A stretch of DNA of 64,000 bases from Acidobacteriota bacterium (GTDB lineage Bacteria; Acidobacteriota; UBA4820; DSQY01): NCBI GenBank assembly GCA_021787565.1, contig JAJYLT010000017.1:1-64000 (forward strand), given 5' to 3'. How positions within the stretch are numbered: the first letter of the stretch is position 1; the number at the start of each line of letters is the position of its first letter. Of the stretch, positions 15,793 to 24,016 are shown in pieces. The position numbers and the translations under genes were made by a program. The notes under the pieces are model-generated. The model worked only from the letters and a program-made list of their open reading frames with translations. It had not been told where the DNA came from and searched no databases.

Positions 15793-17271
15793 ATGGCCCG
15801 CCTCTCGCCGAAGGAGTTCGAGTCCCACCTCGCGGAGACCATGCAGCTCTGCCGCGAGCAGGCCCAGCCCTTTGAGGCACGAGGACCCCAGGCCCGCGCG
15901 CGGCGCCTGGAGGCCTGCAAGGCCGATGTGCTGGCCTTCGGCAGGACCTACATGCCCCATTACTTCTACGACGCCTGGGCGCCCTTCCATGCCAAGATGG
16001 TGGCGGCGGCGCAGATCCACGAACAGCCGGTCTGCATCGGGGCCATGGCGGGCGCGGGGAAATCCTCCCTCATCACCATCCTCACGGCCCTGCACGCCAT
16101 CGTCTTCAGGGCCGACCCGTTCATCGTCGTGGGCTCCCTGACCGAGGACCTGGCCACGCAGTTCACGGCGCTCATCCGCATGGAACTGGAAGAGAACGAG
16201 CGCCTGCGCCAGGACTTCGGCGCGCTCAAGGGCGCGTGGAAGTGGGAGGACAAAGACTTCGCCACCAAGAGCGGCATCCGCGTGAAGGCCCGCGGCGTGG
16301 GCCAGCCCTTCAGGGGCCTGCGCTGGAGGCAGTATCGCCCGACGCTCGTGCTGCTGGATGACATCGAGGACGAGGAGCTGATGGCCAGTTCCCGCCGGGT
16401 GCAGAAGGCTTTGACCTGGCTGCTGGCCGTGGTCCTGCCCCGCATGGAGGCGCGGGGGTGGCGGCTCATCCTCTGCGGGAACGTGCTCAGCCGGTCGGGG
16501 GTCATCGGCACCCTGCTGTTCAACCCGGAGCACGCGGACTGGAAGCGCCTGATCTTCCCCGCCGAGACGGCCAAGGGCAAGCCGACCTGGCCGGAACGCT
16601 ACCCCGCCGTGGTGCTCAAGAGGCTCAAGGGCCTGCTGGGGTTCATCCGGTATTCCCGGGAATACCTCTGCGCGCCCATTGACGACACGCACATGTATCA
16701 GCCCGAGAAGACCCAGTTCTACCCCGTTTCGCGGGTGAAGGATTTGCGCGACGTGGTGGTGAGGATTGACCCCTCCGTGGTGGAGAGCCGCAAGGGCGAT
16801 TACAAGGCGATCGTGGGCGTCGGCCGCCTGCCCGAGGACCACCGCGAGTACGTCTGCGCGGTCTGGATCCGGCACGCCAGCGTGGACGCCATGATCGCGG
16901 CCTGCTACCGGATCTGGGAGGACGTGCATCCCAAGGTCTTCGTGCTGGAGAGCAACGGCTTCCAGCGCCTCTTGAAGCGCGACTTCGACGCGGCGGCGCG
17001 CACGCGGGGCTTCTCCCTGCCCATCAAGTTGAGCAATACCCGGGAGAACAAGGCCGTGCGCATCGAGCGCCAGGTGCCGCTGCACGATTCCGGCGATTTG
17101 CTCTTCTGCCGCGAGGAGGGCGACACCCCCCTCCTGCTGGAACAGCTCTACGAGTGGGAGCCCATGGGGTCGGCCAAGGACGACGGCCCCGACGCGCTCG
17201 CGGGGGTTCTCGAGGAGCGGCGCCAGCCGAGGCGGGCCCGGTTCCGCTCCCGCACGGGCCGGGCCGCGTGA
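15793..17271 (+). CDS. Terminase large subunit
   Basis: 492 aa. N-terminal ATPase with Walker A-like GAMAGAGKSS (about 88-97) and Walker B LVLLDDIEDEE (about 186). A C-terminal RNase H-like nuclease domain is indicated by RIDPSVVESRKGDYKAIVGV (about 320) and late Asp residues in SAKDDGPDALAG. This is the headful packaging motor, docked on the portal. It begins directly after the small subunit stop. Confidence 0.92.
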   Translation: MARLSPKEFESHLAETMQLCREQAQPFEARGPQARARRLEACKADVLAFGRTYMPHYFYDAWAPFHAKMVAAAQIHEQPVCIGAMAGAGKSSLITILTALHAIVFRADPFIVVGSLTEDLATQFTALIRMELEENERLRQDFGALKGAWKWEDKDFATKSGIRVKARGVGQPFRGLRWRQYRPTLVLLDDIEDEELMASSRRVQKALTWLLAVVLPRMEARGWRLILCGNVLSRSGVIGTLLFNPEHADWKRLIFPAETAKGKPTWPERYPAVVLKRLKGLLGFIRYSREYLCAPIDDTHMYQPEKTQFYPVSRVKDLRDVVVRIDPSVVESRKGDYKAIVGVGRLPEDHREYVCAVWIRHASVDAMIAACYRIWEDVHPKVFVLESNGFQRLLKRDFDAAARTRGFSLPIKLSNTRENKAVRIERQVPLHDSGDLLFCREEGDTPLLLEQLYEWEPMGSAKDDGPDALAGVLEERRQPRRARFRSRTGRAA

Positions 17272-17307
17272 TTGGAACCCTGATTGGACGCTGAGTAGGA
17301 GGCGACC

Positions 17308-18705
17308 ATGCCGGACGAGACGGACACCAGGAAGGGCCGCTTCCGCGTGCTGAAGGGCGGGAAGCGCGTCGTGGATCCCCGCACGGGGCAGGACGACGGC
17401 AAAACCGGAGTGGCCGTGGGCGGCTACACGCAGACCGTGGGCGACCCTCGCCGCTATGCCATGATGATGCACCTGGACGCCTGGTTCTCTGCGGCGATCG
17501 GGGCCATCTCGGACGGGGTGGGCGCGGCCGACGTCTTCCCGGTCTTCGAGGCCCCCGAGCCCGGCCAGGCGGCCGACGCCACAGTCATCGCCAGGCTGAC
17601 GGCCTTCATGGAGACCGACGACCGGGACTTCTCGACCCCCGGAGAGCGCCTGAGCGCCATGGCCAAGGACTACCGGCTCCAGGGCTACTGCGCCTTCGAG
17701 ATCGGGCGCGACTCGACCCGGAGGCCCGCGGCGTGGTACCACGTCCCGGCGGCCACCCTGCGGAGGCGCGAGCGGGACGGGATCTGGGAGCAGACCGACT
17801 ATCTCAACAAGGTGGTCCAGACCTTCGGGCCGTACCAGAAGGGCGGCCGGAAGGACGGCCTGCCGGAGCTGATGGTGATCCGGTCCTACGACCCGTGCGC
17901 CCTCTACCTCGGCTCGCCCGCCGGGGCGCCCCTGGCCGGCACCATCGACCGCATGAGCGCGCAGGACGCCTACAACACCAAGCTCCTGCGCAAGGGCGGC
18001 ATCCCGCCCTGGCTCCTCCTCCTGCGCGAGGCCCTGGACGAGGAGGACCTGCCGCGCCTCCAGGAGTGGTTCCGGCAGATCGAGACGGGCGAGGACGGCG
18101 ACCTGGTCGGGATCCTCGACGGCGTGGGCGAGGGCTCCGAGCTGAAGGCCCTGACGCAGGAGCAGGCCGACGCCTCCCACGTGGAGGGCGAGAAACTGCT
18201 CCGCGAGCGCATCCTGGCCTGGCTCAAGGTGCCCCCGACGAAGGTCTCGCTCTCGGCCTCCAACTATGCCACGGCCTACCAGGAGGATCAGACCTTCAAG
18301 TTCGGGGTGATCCAGCCCCTGCTGAGGATCATGCTCAAACGCCTCTCCGTCGTGGCGCAGGAGACCAGCGGGAGCCCGGCCTACCTCTACGCGTTCCGCC
18401 AGCAGACCCTGGAGGACTACCTCCAGCTCTGCCAGGCCGAGGAGATCCTCCTCCGCAACGCCGTCCACACCATCAACCAGGTGCTCGGGCGGCTCGGCCT
18501 GCCGGGCATCGGGCCGGAGGGCGACGTGCGCATCGCCTTCACCGCGCAGGGTCCCGTCCGGCTGGCGGACCTGGCCGCGGGGAACCAACCGGCCACGCCC
18601 GGCCGCCTGGTGGATACCCTCCTCTCGCTCCGGCGTGCCATCGAGGAGGCGCAGGAGGTGACGCATGTGCCAGTCGTGCCGCGCCACGATCCGCCGCAGG
18701 AGTGA
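17308..18705 (+). CDS. Portal protein (Mu gp29-like/DUF935 type)
   Basis: 465 aa. Layout and motifs of the DUF935/Mu gp29 portal family: DAWFSAAIGAISDGV near the N-terminus, a middle with DYRLQGYCAFEIGRD and AWYHVPAATLRRRERDG, then the long helix with LPRLQEWFRQIETGEDGDLV. It forms the dodecameric portal through which DNA enters the head. It follows the terminase and overlaps the MuF-like gene by 41 bp. Confidence 0.85.
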   Translation: MPDETDTRKGRFRVLKGGKRVVDPRTGQDDGKTGVAVGGYTQTVGDPRRYAMMMHLDAWFSAAIGAISDGVGAADVFPVFEAPEPGQAADATVIARLTAFMETDDRDFSTPGERLSAMAKDYRLQGYCAFEIGRDSTRRPAAWYHVPAATLRRRERDGIWEQTDYLNKVVQTFGPYQKGGRKDGLPELMVIRSYDPCALYLGSPAGAPLAGTIDRMSAQDAYNTKLLRKGGIPPWLLLLREALDEEDLPRLQEWFRQIETGEDGDLVGILDGVGEGSELKALTQEQADASHVEGEKLLRERILAWLKVPPTKVSLSASNYATAYQEDQTFKFGVIQPLLRIMLKRLSVVAQETSGSPAYLYAFRQQTLEDYLQLCQAEEILLRNAVHTINQVLGRLGLPGIGPEGDVRIAFTAQGPVRLADLAAGNQPATPGRLVDTLLSLRRAIEEAQEVTHVPVVPRHDPPQE

Positions 18706-19474
18706 GCTAGAGGAGCTCGACCGGCGGGTCGAGCAGGCGCTCTCCTGGCTGGGCCTGGTGCGGCCCGGCCGGGGCCGCGCCCAGGGTGGAGCGCCGAGGG
18801 AGCTGGTGGACGGGCTCGTCGTGGACCTTGACCGGCTCTGGGAGGAGCTGGCCAGGGACATCGAGGGCACGCTCCGGGAGGGGGGCGGCAAAACCGTCGT
18901 GGACCAGGGCGCCCTCCAATCACTGCTAATCGGCTTCCAATCTAGGCTTGAGGGGATTTGGACCGCCGCCGTCGCGGAGGCCGTGGCGGCGGGCGTGGCC
19001 CACGCGGGGAACCAGCTCGGCGCCGAAGTCACCTTCTCGGCCGTGGACCCTTCGCTCCTCTCCTCGCTCCAGAGCCAGGCCGTCACCCTCTGCGAGGCGA
19101 CGGCCGCGAAGATCCGGGGCGACGTGCAGGCGGCGCTCATAGAGAGCGTGCGGCTGGGCGAGAACCTCACGCAGACCATCGCCCGGCTCCAGTCCATCTC
19201 CAGCCTGACGGCCTATGACGCCGAGCGCATCGCCCGCACGGAGCTGGCGAGGGCGGCGAACGCCGGGCGCCTGCAAGGCTACCAGGGGCGGCTCACGCAC
19301 GTCACCTGGGTGCTCGGGCCGACCTATAAGGGCGGCTGCGCCTGCGGCGAGATGGCCGGGACCTACACCCTGGAGGAGGCCTCCGGGCTCTCGATCCCGC
19401 TCCACCCCAACTGCGACTGCCTGTGGAGGCCCGCCACCGAGGAGGAGGTGGCCGGCTACGAGGCCGCCGCCTGA
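18665..19474 (+). CDS. MuF/SPP1 gp7-like head morphogenesis protein
   Basis: 269 aa. The C-terminal domain carries the family signature AERIARTELARAANAGRLQG followed by Cys/His residues (GGCACGE, LHPNCDCLW) that can bind metal. The N-terminus is helical. MuF-like proteins are minor head components injected with or packaged near the portal. The start lies within the portal gene's end. Confidence 0.85.
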   Translation: MCQSCRATIRRRSELEELDRRVEQALSWLGLVRPGRGRAQGGAPRELVDGLVVDLDRLWEELARDIEGTLREGGGKTVVDQGALQSLLIGFQSRLEGIWTAAVAEAVAAGVAHAGNQLGAEVTFSAVDPSLLSSLQSQAVTLCEATAAKIRGDVQAALIESVRLGENLTQTIARLQSISSLTAYDAERIARTELARAANAGRLQGYQGRLTHVTWVLGPTYKGGCACGEMAGTYTLEEASGLSIPLHPNCDCLWRPATEEEVAGYEAAA

Positions 19475-19487
19475 CCACCCCCCCCGG

Positions 19488-19561
19488 TTTTGTTGCAGTT
19501 GTCACATTTGTAGTGGCAAAAGACCTTCGCGCGCGTGAGGCTGTAGGCGGGAGGCGTGTAC
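19488..19561 (+). promoter_or_regulatory. 73-bp repeated element, copy 2: candidate late promoter/leader
   Basis: Second copy of the element at 15194-15266; it keeps the spacing to the start codon (74 versus 73 bp). Here it precedes protease/scaffold/capsid. The core TTTGTAGTGGCAAA is at 19507-19520. Confidence 0.6.
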
Positions 19562-20851
19562 ATGCCCGACGACGCGCGCGCGAAGACGACGATGCTCAAG
19601 CCCGGCAAGCGCTTCTTCCCGTTTGTCCGGGACGACGCGCAGCACATGGTCTTCGGCCCCGCCACGAGCGAGGCCGTGGACAGTTTCGGCACCTCCTTCG
19701 CGCTGGATGCCACGCGCGAGGCCCTCGCCGAGTACGAGCAGTGGCGCACGCTGAGGGCCATGCACGACAACATCGCCGCGGGGACCGTGCCCGTCCTCGA
19801 GCTGGACGACGTCGCCCTGAACGTCGGCGCCTGCGTGGTGGACGTCAACCAGTGGGCCAAGGTCACGAGCGGCACCTACCGCGGCTTCTCCATCGGCTTC
19901 GACCCGCTGGACGGCCGGTACGAGATGCGCCTCGGCACCGAGGTCTTCGTCTTCACGAAGTACCGCCTCATCGAGATCTCCCTCGTGGACCGCCCCAGCA
20001 ACCCCGACTGCACCTTCACGCTCTACCGGGCGGCCTCGCCCTATCAGCTCGCCCCCAAGGAGGCCGGGTGGACCTTCGACTGGAAGTCGGACTTCGAGGC
20101 GATCCGGGCCAAGGGCGGGCCGGAGATGCTCGCGCAGGCCTTCGCCTGGTGCTCGCCCGACGCGGCCGAGGACCCCGCAGGCTACGCCCTGCCCGTGGCC
20201 CGGCTGGAGGCGGGAGGCGAGGGGCTCACGCTCAACCTCTACGCGCTCAAGGCGGCCGCCGCCGGGCTCAACGGGGCCCGCGACGGCCTGGCCGTCCCCG
20301 AGCCCGACCGCGAGGCGGTGCAGGCGCGCCTGGCGGCCCTCTTCGCGCTATACGACGAAACCCCGCCCGCGTTCACCCGCCGGGCACAGGAGGACACCAT
20401 GGACGAGAAGCAGATCGACGCGGCCGTGGAGAAGGGCCTGGTGGCCTTCTTCAAGCGGCTTCTCCCCGGCGGAAAAGAGCCGGGCGAGCAAAAGCCCCCC
20501 GAGAAGCCGGCCGCTCCGCCCGCCAAGGTCCGCATGGCCAAGGCGGATCACGAGCGGCTGACGGCGACGGCCGAGGCGCTCAAGGCGGGCATCACCGCCG
20601 AGAGCCCGGCCCAGGTGCGAGCCGCCGCCGACGCGGTGGACGCCCTGTTGGCGGCCGCCGAAGTGGAGGCGCCCGCGCCCGCGGCGCCCCCCGCTTCGAC
20701 CGAGACGGAGAGGCGCCTCCAGGCCCTGGAGGAGGAGAACACGGCCCTGAAGTCGGGCCTGGACCAGGCCCTGGCCGCCCGGAAGAGCCAGGAGACGGTG
20801 GAGGGCGGGAAGCCCTTCACGTCTCGGTACAACGGCGCGTTCTTCCACTGA
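19562..20851 (+). CDS. Prohead protease (XkdF/Mu I-like) with C-terminal scaffold
   Basis: 429 aa. The protease part (about 1-170) shows the XkdF/I-type pattern LRAMHDNIAAGTVPVLELDD with a candidate catalytic His, then TYRGFSIGFDPL and YRLIEISLVDRPSNPDCTF. The C-terminal part (from about residue 280) is a charged, Ala-rich helical scaffold. As in Mu gene I/Z, the scaffold portion has its own internal start (20399). ATG 19562 follows GGGAGG; GTG 19556 is an alternative. Expected role: scaffolded prohead assembly and maturation cleavage. Confidence 0.85.
   Translation: MPDDARAKTTMLKPGKRFFPFVRDDAQHMVFGPATSEAVDSFGTSFALDATREALAEYEQWRTLRAMHDNIAAGTVPVLELDDVALNVGACVVDVNQWAKVTSGTYRGFSIGFDPLDGRYEMRLGTEVFVFTKYRLIEISLVDRPSNPDCTFTLYRAASPYQLAPKEAGWTFDWKSDFEAIRAKGGPEMLAQAFAWCSPDAAEDPAGYALPVARLEAGGEGLTLNLYALKAAAAGLNGARDGLAVPEPDREAVQARLAALFALYDETPPAFTRRAQEDTMDEKQIDAAVEKGLVAFFKRLLPGGKEPGEQKPPEKPAAPPAKVRMAKADHERLTATAEALKAGITAESPAQVRAAADAVDALLAAAEVEAPAPAAPPASTETERRLQALEEENTALKSGLDQALAARKSQETVEGGKPFTSRYNGAFFH
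20399..20851 (+). CDS. Nested scaffold protein (Mu Z-like), internal start
   Basis: 150 aa, same frame and stop as the protease. ATG 20399 has a perfect AGGAGG (20388-20393) five bases upstream, and the following 19 bp context is shared with the capsid start. The protein is helical, Ala/Glu/Lys-rich, with a predicted coiled coil near the end (TERRLQALEEENTALKSGLD). Mu makes its scaffold Z in this way from within gene I. Very likely translated, but not proven. Confidence 0.75.
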   Translation: MDEKQIDAAVEKGLVAFFKRLLPGGKEPGEQKPPEKPAAPPAKVRMAKADHERLTATAEALKAGITAESPAQVRAAADAVDALLAAAEVEAPAPAAPPASTETERRLQALEEENTALKSGLDQALAARKSQETVEGGKPFTSRYNGAFFH

Positions 20852-20868
20852 GCGCCAGGGAGGACACC

Positions 20869-21837
20869 ATGGACGAGCTTCAGAGCAGAGTTGAGCGGGT
20901 GCTGGATGCCTATTTCAAGCGCTCCTCGATCGACCTCTCCACCGGCGGCAACGTGCAGGCCGAGGCCTTCGCCGAGTTCGTGAAGACCACGGGCGCCGAG
21001 GGCACCCCGCTCCTCAACAGCATCCGGGCCGCCGGCGGCTTCATCATCCGCAACGGCGACCCCATCCACATCTCCATGCTGGGCCTGGCCGCGCGGCAGC
21101 TCCAGAAGGCCACCAAGGCCACGGCCCCCGGCTCCGTCGTCAGCTTCACCACCGGCGACGCCTCGATCTCCACGACCGAGGTGATCTACCCGGTGGACCT
21201 GGACTACCAGGACTTCGAGGACGCCATCGGCAAGATGCCGAGCGAGCTGGGCCAGGAGGCGACCAACGCCTACCTCGACCAGGTCACGGGCGACCTCGTC
21301 ATGGCGGCCATCGCGCGCGACCTCCAGGACCTGCTCCTGAACGGCGACGCCGCGTCGCTCACCCCCTTCCTCAAGACCTTCGACGGGATCCTCAAGCTCG
21401 TCGCGGCCTCGGGGACCACCTACGCCCCCGGCATGGCGCAGACCGTCAAGGAGTTCCTGAACGGCCTCTATGCCGCCGCCGCCGCGAACCTGAAGGCGCA
21501 GAAGAGCCAGCTCGCCATCTGGCTGCCCTCCACGGACTTCGCGGACCTGTGGGACCTCTACGACCAGCGCTCCACGTCGCTGGGCGACGCGGCCCTGACG
21601 CAGGACCAGGAGGGCGGGCTCCGCTACCACGGGGTGCCCTGCTACGAGTGCGACCACCTGCCCGACCACAAGGCGCTCCTGGCGAAGAACAACTTCGCCT
21701 ATGTCGGCCTGCGCCGCGTCTGGAGCGTCGAGAAGCAGCGCCAGCCCCGCAAGCGGGTGCTGGAAATGACGGTGACCGCCCGCGTGGGCCATGCCGAGGT
21801 GCTGGACTACGTGGTGCTGGGCACCCGCACGGTGTAA
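20869..21837 (+). CDS. Major capsid protein
   Basis: 322 aa. It directly follows the protease/scaffold gene. An N-terminal helical segment is followed by an HK97-like fold pattern: loop EGTPLLNSIRAAGGFIIRNG, SFTTGDASISTTEVIYPVDL, and C-terminal LLAKNNFAYVGLRRVWSVEK and EMTVTARVGHAEVLDYVVLG. The RBS/start context GGAGGACACCATGGACGAG is the same as at the nested scaffold start. A long hairpin follows the stop. Confidence 0.85.
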   Translation: MDELQSRVERVLDAYFKRSSIDLSTGGNVQAEAFAEFVKTTGAEGTPLLNSIRAAGGFIIRNGDPIHISMLGLAARQLQKATKATAPGSVVSFTTGDASISTTEVIYPVDLDYQDFEDAIGKMPSELGQEATNAYLDQVTGDLVMAAIARDLQDLLLNGDAASLTPFLKTFDGILKLVAASGTTYAPGMAQTVKEFLNGLYAAAAANLKAQKSQLAIWLPSTDFADLWDLYDQRSTSLGDAALTQDQEGGLRYHGVPCYECDHLPDHKALLAKNNFAYVGLRRVWSVEKQRQPRKRVLEMTVTARVGHAEVLDYVVLGTRTV

Positions 21838-21857
21838 CGATCCCTTCCCTCTGCAAG

Positions 21858-21879
21858 CCGGGGGGCCCATGCCCCCCGG
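21858..21879 (+). terminator. Hairpin after the capsid gene, no T tract
   Basis: CCGGGGGGC-CCAT-GCCCCCCGG, 9-bp perfect stem 20 bp after the capsid stop. Lacking a T run, it may stabilise the capsid mRNA 3' end or attenuate rather than terminate. Confidence 0.5.
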
Positions 21880-21898
21880 CCCCTCTCGGGAGGTTCCG

Positions 21899-22105
21899 AT
21901 GGCGAAGGCGAAGAGCGGCGATACGGTGGCGATCCGGCTCGTGGCCCACGGCGAGAACAGCGCCGTGACGGGCGGGAAGACGCTCCGCAAGGGCGACACG
22001 GCGGATGTGGCTAAGGATGTGGCGGCCGCGGCGGTCCAGTCGGGCCGCTGGGAATTCGTCGAGGCCCCCAAAGCCAGTGAAGGCGGGGGCGGAGAGGGCG
22101 CGTAG
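21899..22105 (+). CDS. Small head-region protein (gp35-like position)
   Basis: 68 aa. Beta-rich start (SGDTVAIRLVAHGENSAV), then GKTLRKGDTADVAKDVAAAA and an acidic/Gly tail. Small proteins of this kind follow the capsid gene in Mu-like phages. AGG six bases before ATG 21899. Possible decoration or head-tail joining role; not certain. Confidence 0.6.
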   Translation: MAKAKSGDTVAIRLVAHGENSAVTGGKTLRKGDTADVAKDVAAAAVQSGRWEFVEAPKASEGGGGEGA

Positions 22106-22122
22106 CCCTCTCGCGCACGCAG

Positions 22123-22149
22123 AGGCCCCCAGGAGCGACGCGGGGGCCT
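22123..22149 (+). terminator. Weak hairpin in the gap before the connector genes
   Basis: AGGCCCCC (22123-22130) and GGGGGCCT (22142-22149) with an 11-base loop, followed by TTTCGG. Terminator-like but weak. Confidence 0.4.
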
Positions 22150-22240
22150 TTCGGCTAGGGAGGCGCCGGGGAAGGCGGTTCCGCCAAAACTAATCGGGCG
22201 CTAATCAGGAGTAATCACCCCTCGGGAGGAGATCGGGACC

Positions 22241-22798
22241 ATGGGATACGGGACGGTGGCCGAGTTGCAAAAAAGGCTGACCCGCGACGGTCTCTCCCCG
22301 CTGCCCGACGAGCCCACCTGCCAGGGCTACCTCGACGACGCCCAGGACCTCATCGACGGCTTCTGCCGCAGGGACTTCCTCGACCACCCCGACGACACGC
22401 TCACCCTCGAAGGCAAGGGGCTGGAGAGCCTGCTGATGTCCCACCCCCTGCGCTCCGTCTCGGCCGTCTCGGTGGACGGCCTCGACCTCACGGCCGACGA
22501 GCTCGCCGCCCTCACGGTGGTGCCCTACGGCGTGATCCGGGGCTACCGCTTCCCGCTGGGCTCGGTGGTGAAGATCACCTGCTCGTGGGGCTATGAGGAC
22601 GTGCCGGCGAGGATCCTGAAGGCCAGCATGACGCTCGCCTCCCGCATCGCCCGATACCGCGCCATCCGCGAGAAGCGGGCCCAGGGCCTGCGCTCGCAGA
22701 GCGTGGAGGGCGTCGCGGTGTCTCTGGATCCGGAGCAGATGGACGGAGATGTGGCGCGCCTGCTGGCGCTCTACGTCAAGCGGAGGGCCGCGCGATGA
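22241..22798 (+). CDS. Head-tail connector protein (DUF1320/gp36-like)
   Basis: 185 aa. Starts GYGTVAELQKRLTRDGL, then DDAQDLIDGFCRRDFL, a pattern of small helical head-tail adaptors, and later VVKITCSWGYEDVP and ASMTLASRIARYRAIREKRA. The position after the capsid and before the tail-completion genes fits the first connector ring. GGGAGGAG lies before ATG 22241. Confidence 0.75.
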   Translation: MGYGTVAELQKRLTRDGLSPLPDEPTCQGYLDDAQDLIDGFCRRDFLDHPDDTLTLEGKGLESLLMSHPLRSVSAVSVDGLDLTADELAALTVVPYGVIRGYRFPLGSVVKITCSWGYEDVPARILKASMTLASRIARYRAIREKRAQGLRSQSVEGVAVSLDPEQMDGDVARLLALYVKRRAAR

Positions 22799-23124
22799 TG
22801 ACCGCCGGCCTCTTCACCGACACCGCCCTCCTGCGCACCCGCACCCAGACGGGCGCCACGGCCCTGGGCGAGCCCGTCTACACCGACTCGGACCTCGCGC
22901 TCAAGGGCCTGCTGGTGCGCCGGCCCCGGCAGGTCGTGACCACGCTCGGGCTCGTGGCCGGCGTGAGCGCGGTCTACCTCACCGAGACCGCCCTCGCCGA
23001 GATCCCCGCCGGGGCCGTGCTCGTGGTCGGGGGGACCACCTACCGCAAGGTCACGCTCTCGCGCCGGAACGACCTCTGGGGCGACGCGGGGCTGACGCGG
23101 CTCATCCTCGAGGAGGGCCCCTGA
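22795..23124 (+). CDS. Head closure/stopper protein
   Basis: 109 aa, beta-rich (LLRTRTQTGATALGEPVYTD ... AVLVVGGTTYRKVTLSRRND). This is the size and pattern of head-closure proteins next to the adaptor. It overlaps the adaptor and the next gene by 4 and 1 bp. Confidence 0.65.
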   Translation: MMTAGLFTDTALLRTRTQTGATALGEPVYTDSDLALKGLLVRRPRQVVTTLGLVAGVSAVYLTETALAEIPAGAVLVVGGTTYRKVTLSRRNDLWGDAGLTRLILEEGP

Positions 23125-23630
23125 TGGCCGAAGACCGCACCGCCGCCGTCATCGCGCGCCTCAAGGCCGCCATCACGCGCCACGTGCTGGCCGCGGCCGA
23201 TAAGACCGCCCTCCAGATGGAGGCGGTGGCCGTCGACCGGGCGCCCAAGTCTCTCGGCCAGCTCGCCTCCAGGATCCACGGCTCGGCTCGGCAGGAGGGG
23301 GCGCTCATCCGGGCGCACCTCGAATGCGACAGCCCCTACGGCCGCTACCAGGAAGAGGGCACGGGCCCGGCCGTCGGGCACCAGCGGTACATGCCCCCGC
23401 CCGGCGCCTTGCGCCTCTGGGTCCAGCGCAGCCTGCGCCCCGCCGCCGTGAAGGGCGACGAGGCGCGCGTCATCGAGGCCGTCGAGAACTCCGTCCGCTG
23501 GGCGATCTATATGAAGGGCACCAAGGCCCATCCCTTCATGACGCCCGCCTCGGAGTCGGGCCGCAAGACCTGGAAGCGTGATCTCGCCGCCGCCTGCAAG
23601 GCCGGCGCGCGCGAGGTGGCCCGTGGGTAG
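23124..23630 (+). CDS. Tail completion protein, HK97 gp10-like
   Basis: 168 aa. It has the gp10-like pattern: N-terminal helix, then DSPYGRYQEEGTGPAVGHQR, and KGTKAHPFMTPASESGRKTW, close to the family's 'H.ip.P.l.pA...' ending. It acts at the head-tail interface. ATG 23124 overlaps the upstream stop. Confidence 0.82.
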   Translation: MAEDRTAAVIARLKAAITRHVLAAADKTALQMEAVAVDRAPKSLGQLASRIHGSARQEGALIRAHLECDSPYGRYQEEGTGPAVGHQRYMPPPGALRLWVQRSLRPAAVKGDEARVIEAVENSVRWAIYMKGTKAHPFMTPASESGRKTWKRDLAAACKAGAREVARG

Positions 23631-24015
23631 CGCCTCGGTCCTCTCCGCCCTGCGAGCCTGGCTGCTCGCCGACGCGGGCGTGGCCGCCGCCGTGGGCACG
23701 CGGGTGCACATCTCGCGGGCCGACGTGGCCGGCGTGGTGCCCGCCCTGGCCCTGGAGCTCGGGGGCGGCGCGGGCCAGCTCAACGTCGGCATGGACCAGG
23801 TGGACGTCCGCCTGGATGCCTGGTCATCCGCGAGCTGGGCCGAGGCGCTCGCCGCCCTCGACGCCGCCGCCGCCGCCTGCAAGGGCAAGACCCACGCCGA
23901 CGGCCTGGGGGCGCCCCTGCTCGCCGTCACCGCCGTCGGCGCCCCCACCCAGATCGGCGAGCAGGACTACTACCACGCGCAGATCACCGTGACCGTCATC
24001 GTCCGAGGAGGTTGA
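23623..24015 (+). CDS. Tail terminator protein (DUF3168-like)
   Basis: 130 aa. SASVLSALRAWLLADAGVAA followed by VGTRVHISRADVAGVVPALA and VDVRLDAWSSASWAEALAAL matches the DUF3168 tail-terminator family, which caps the tail tube. The GTG start overlaps the gp10-like gene by 8 bp and follows a GAGG. Confidence 0.78.
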   Translation: MGSASVLSALRAWLLADAGVAAAVGTRVHISRADVAGVVPALALELGGGAGQLNVGMDQVDVRLDAWSSASWAEALAALDAAAAACKGKTHADGLGAPLLAVTAVGAPTQIGEQDYYHAQITVTVIVRGG

Positions 24016-24016
24016 C

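Noticed and set aside
14702-19197. Very long open frames on the minus strand (for example 15652-19197)
   Set aside because: These are antisense shadows of the terminase, portal and MuF-like genes caused by high GC; composition and motifs support the plus strand.
5540-22220. GTAATCACCCC-like motif at 5540-5550 (complement), 7205-7213 and 22211-22221
   Set aside because: A 13-base match between two sites in 34 kb is expected by chance, and one copy overlaps a stop codon.
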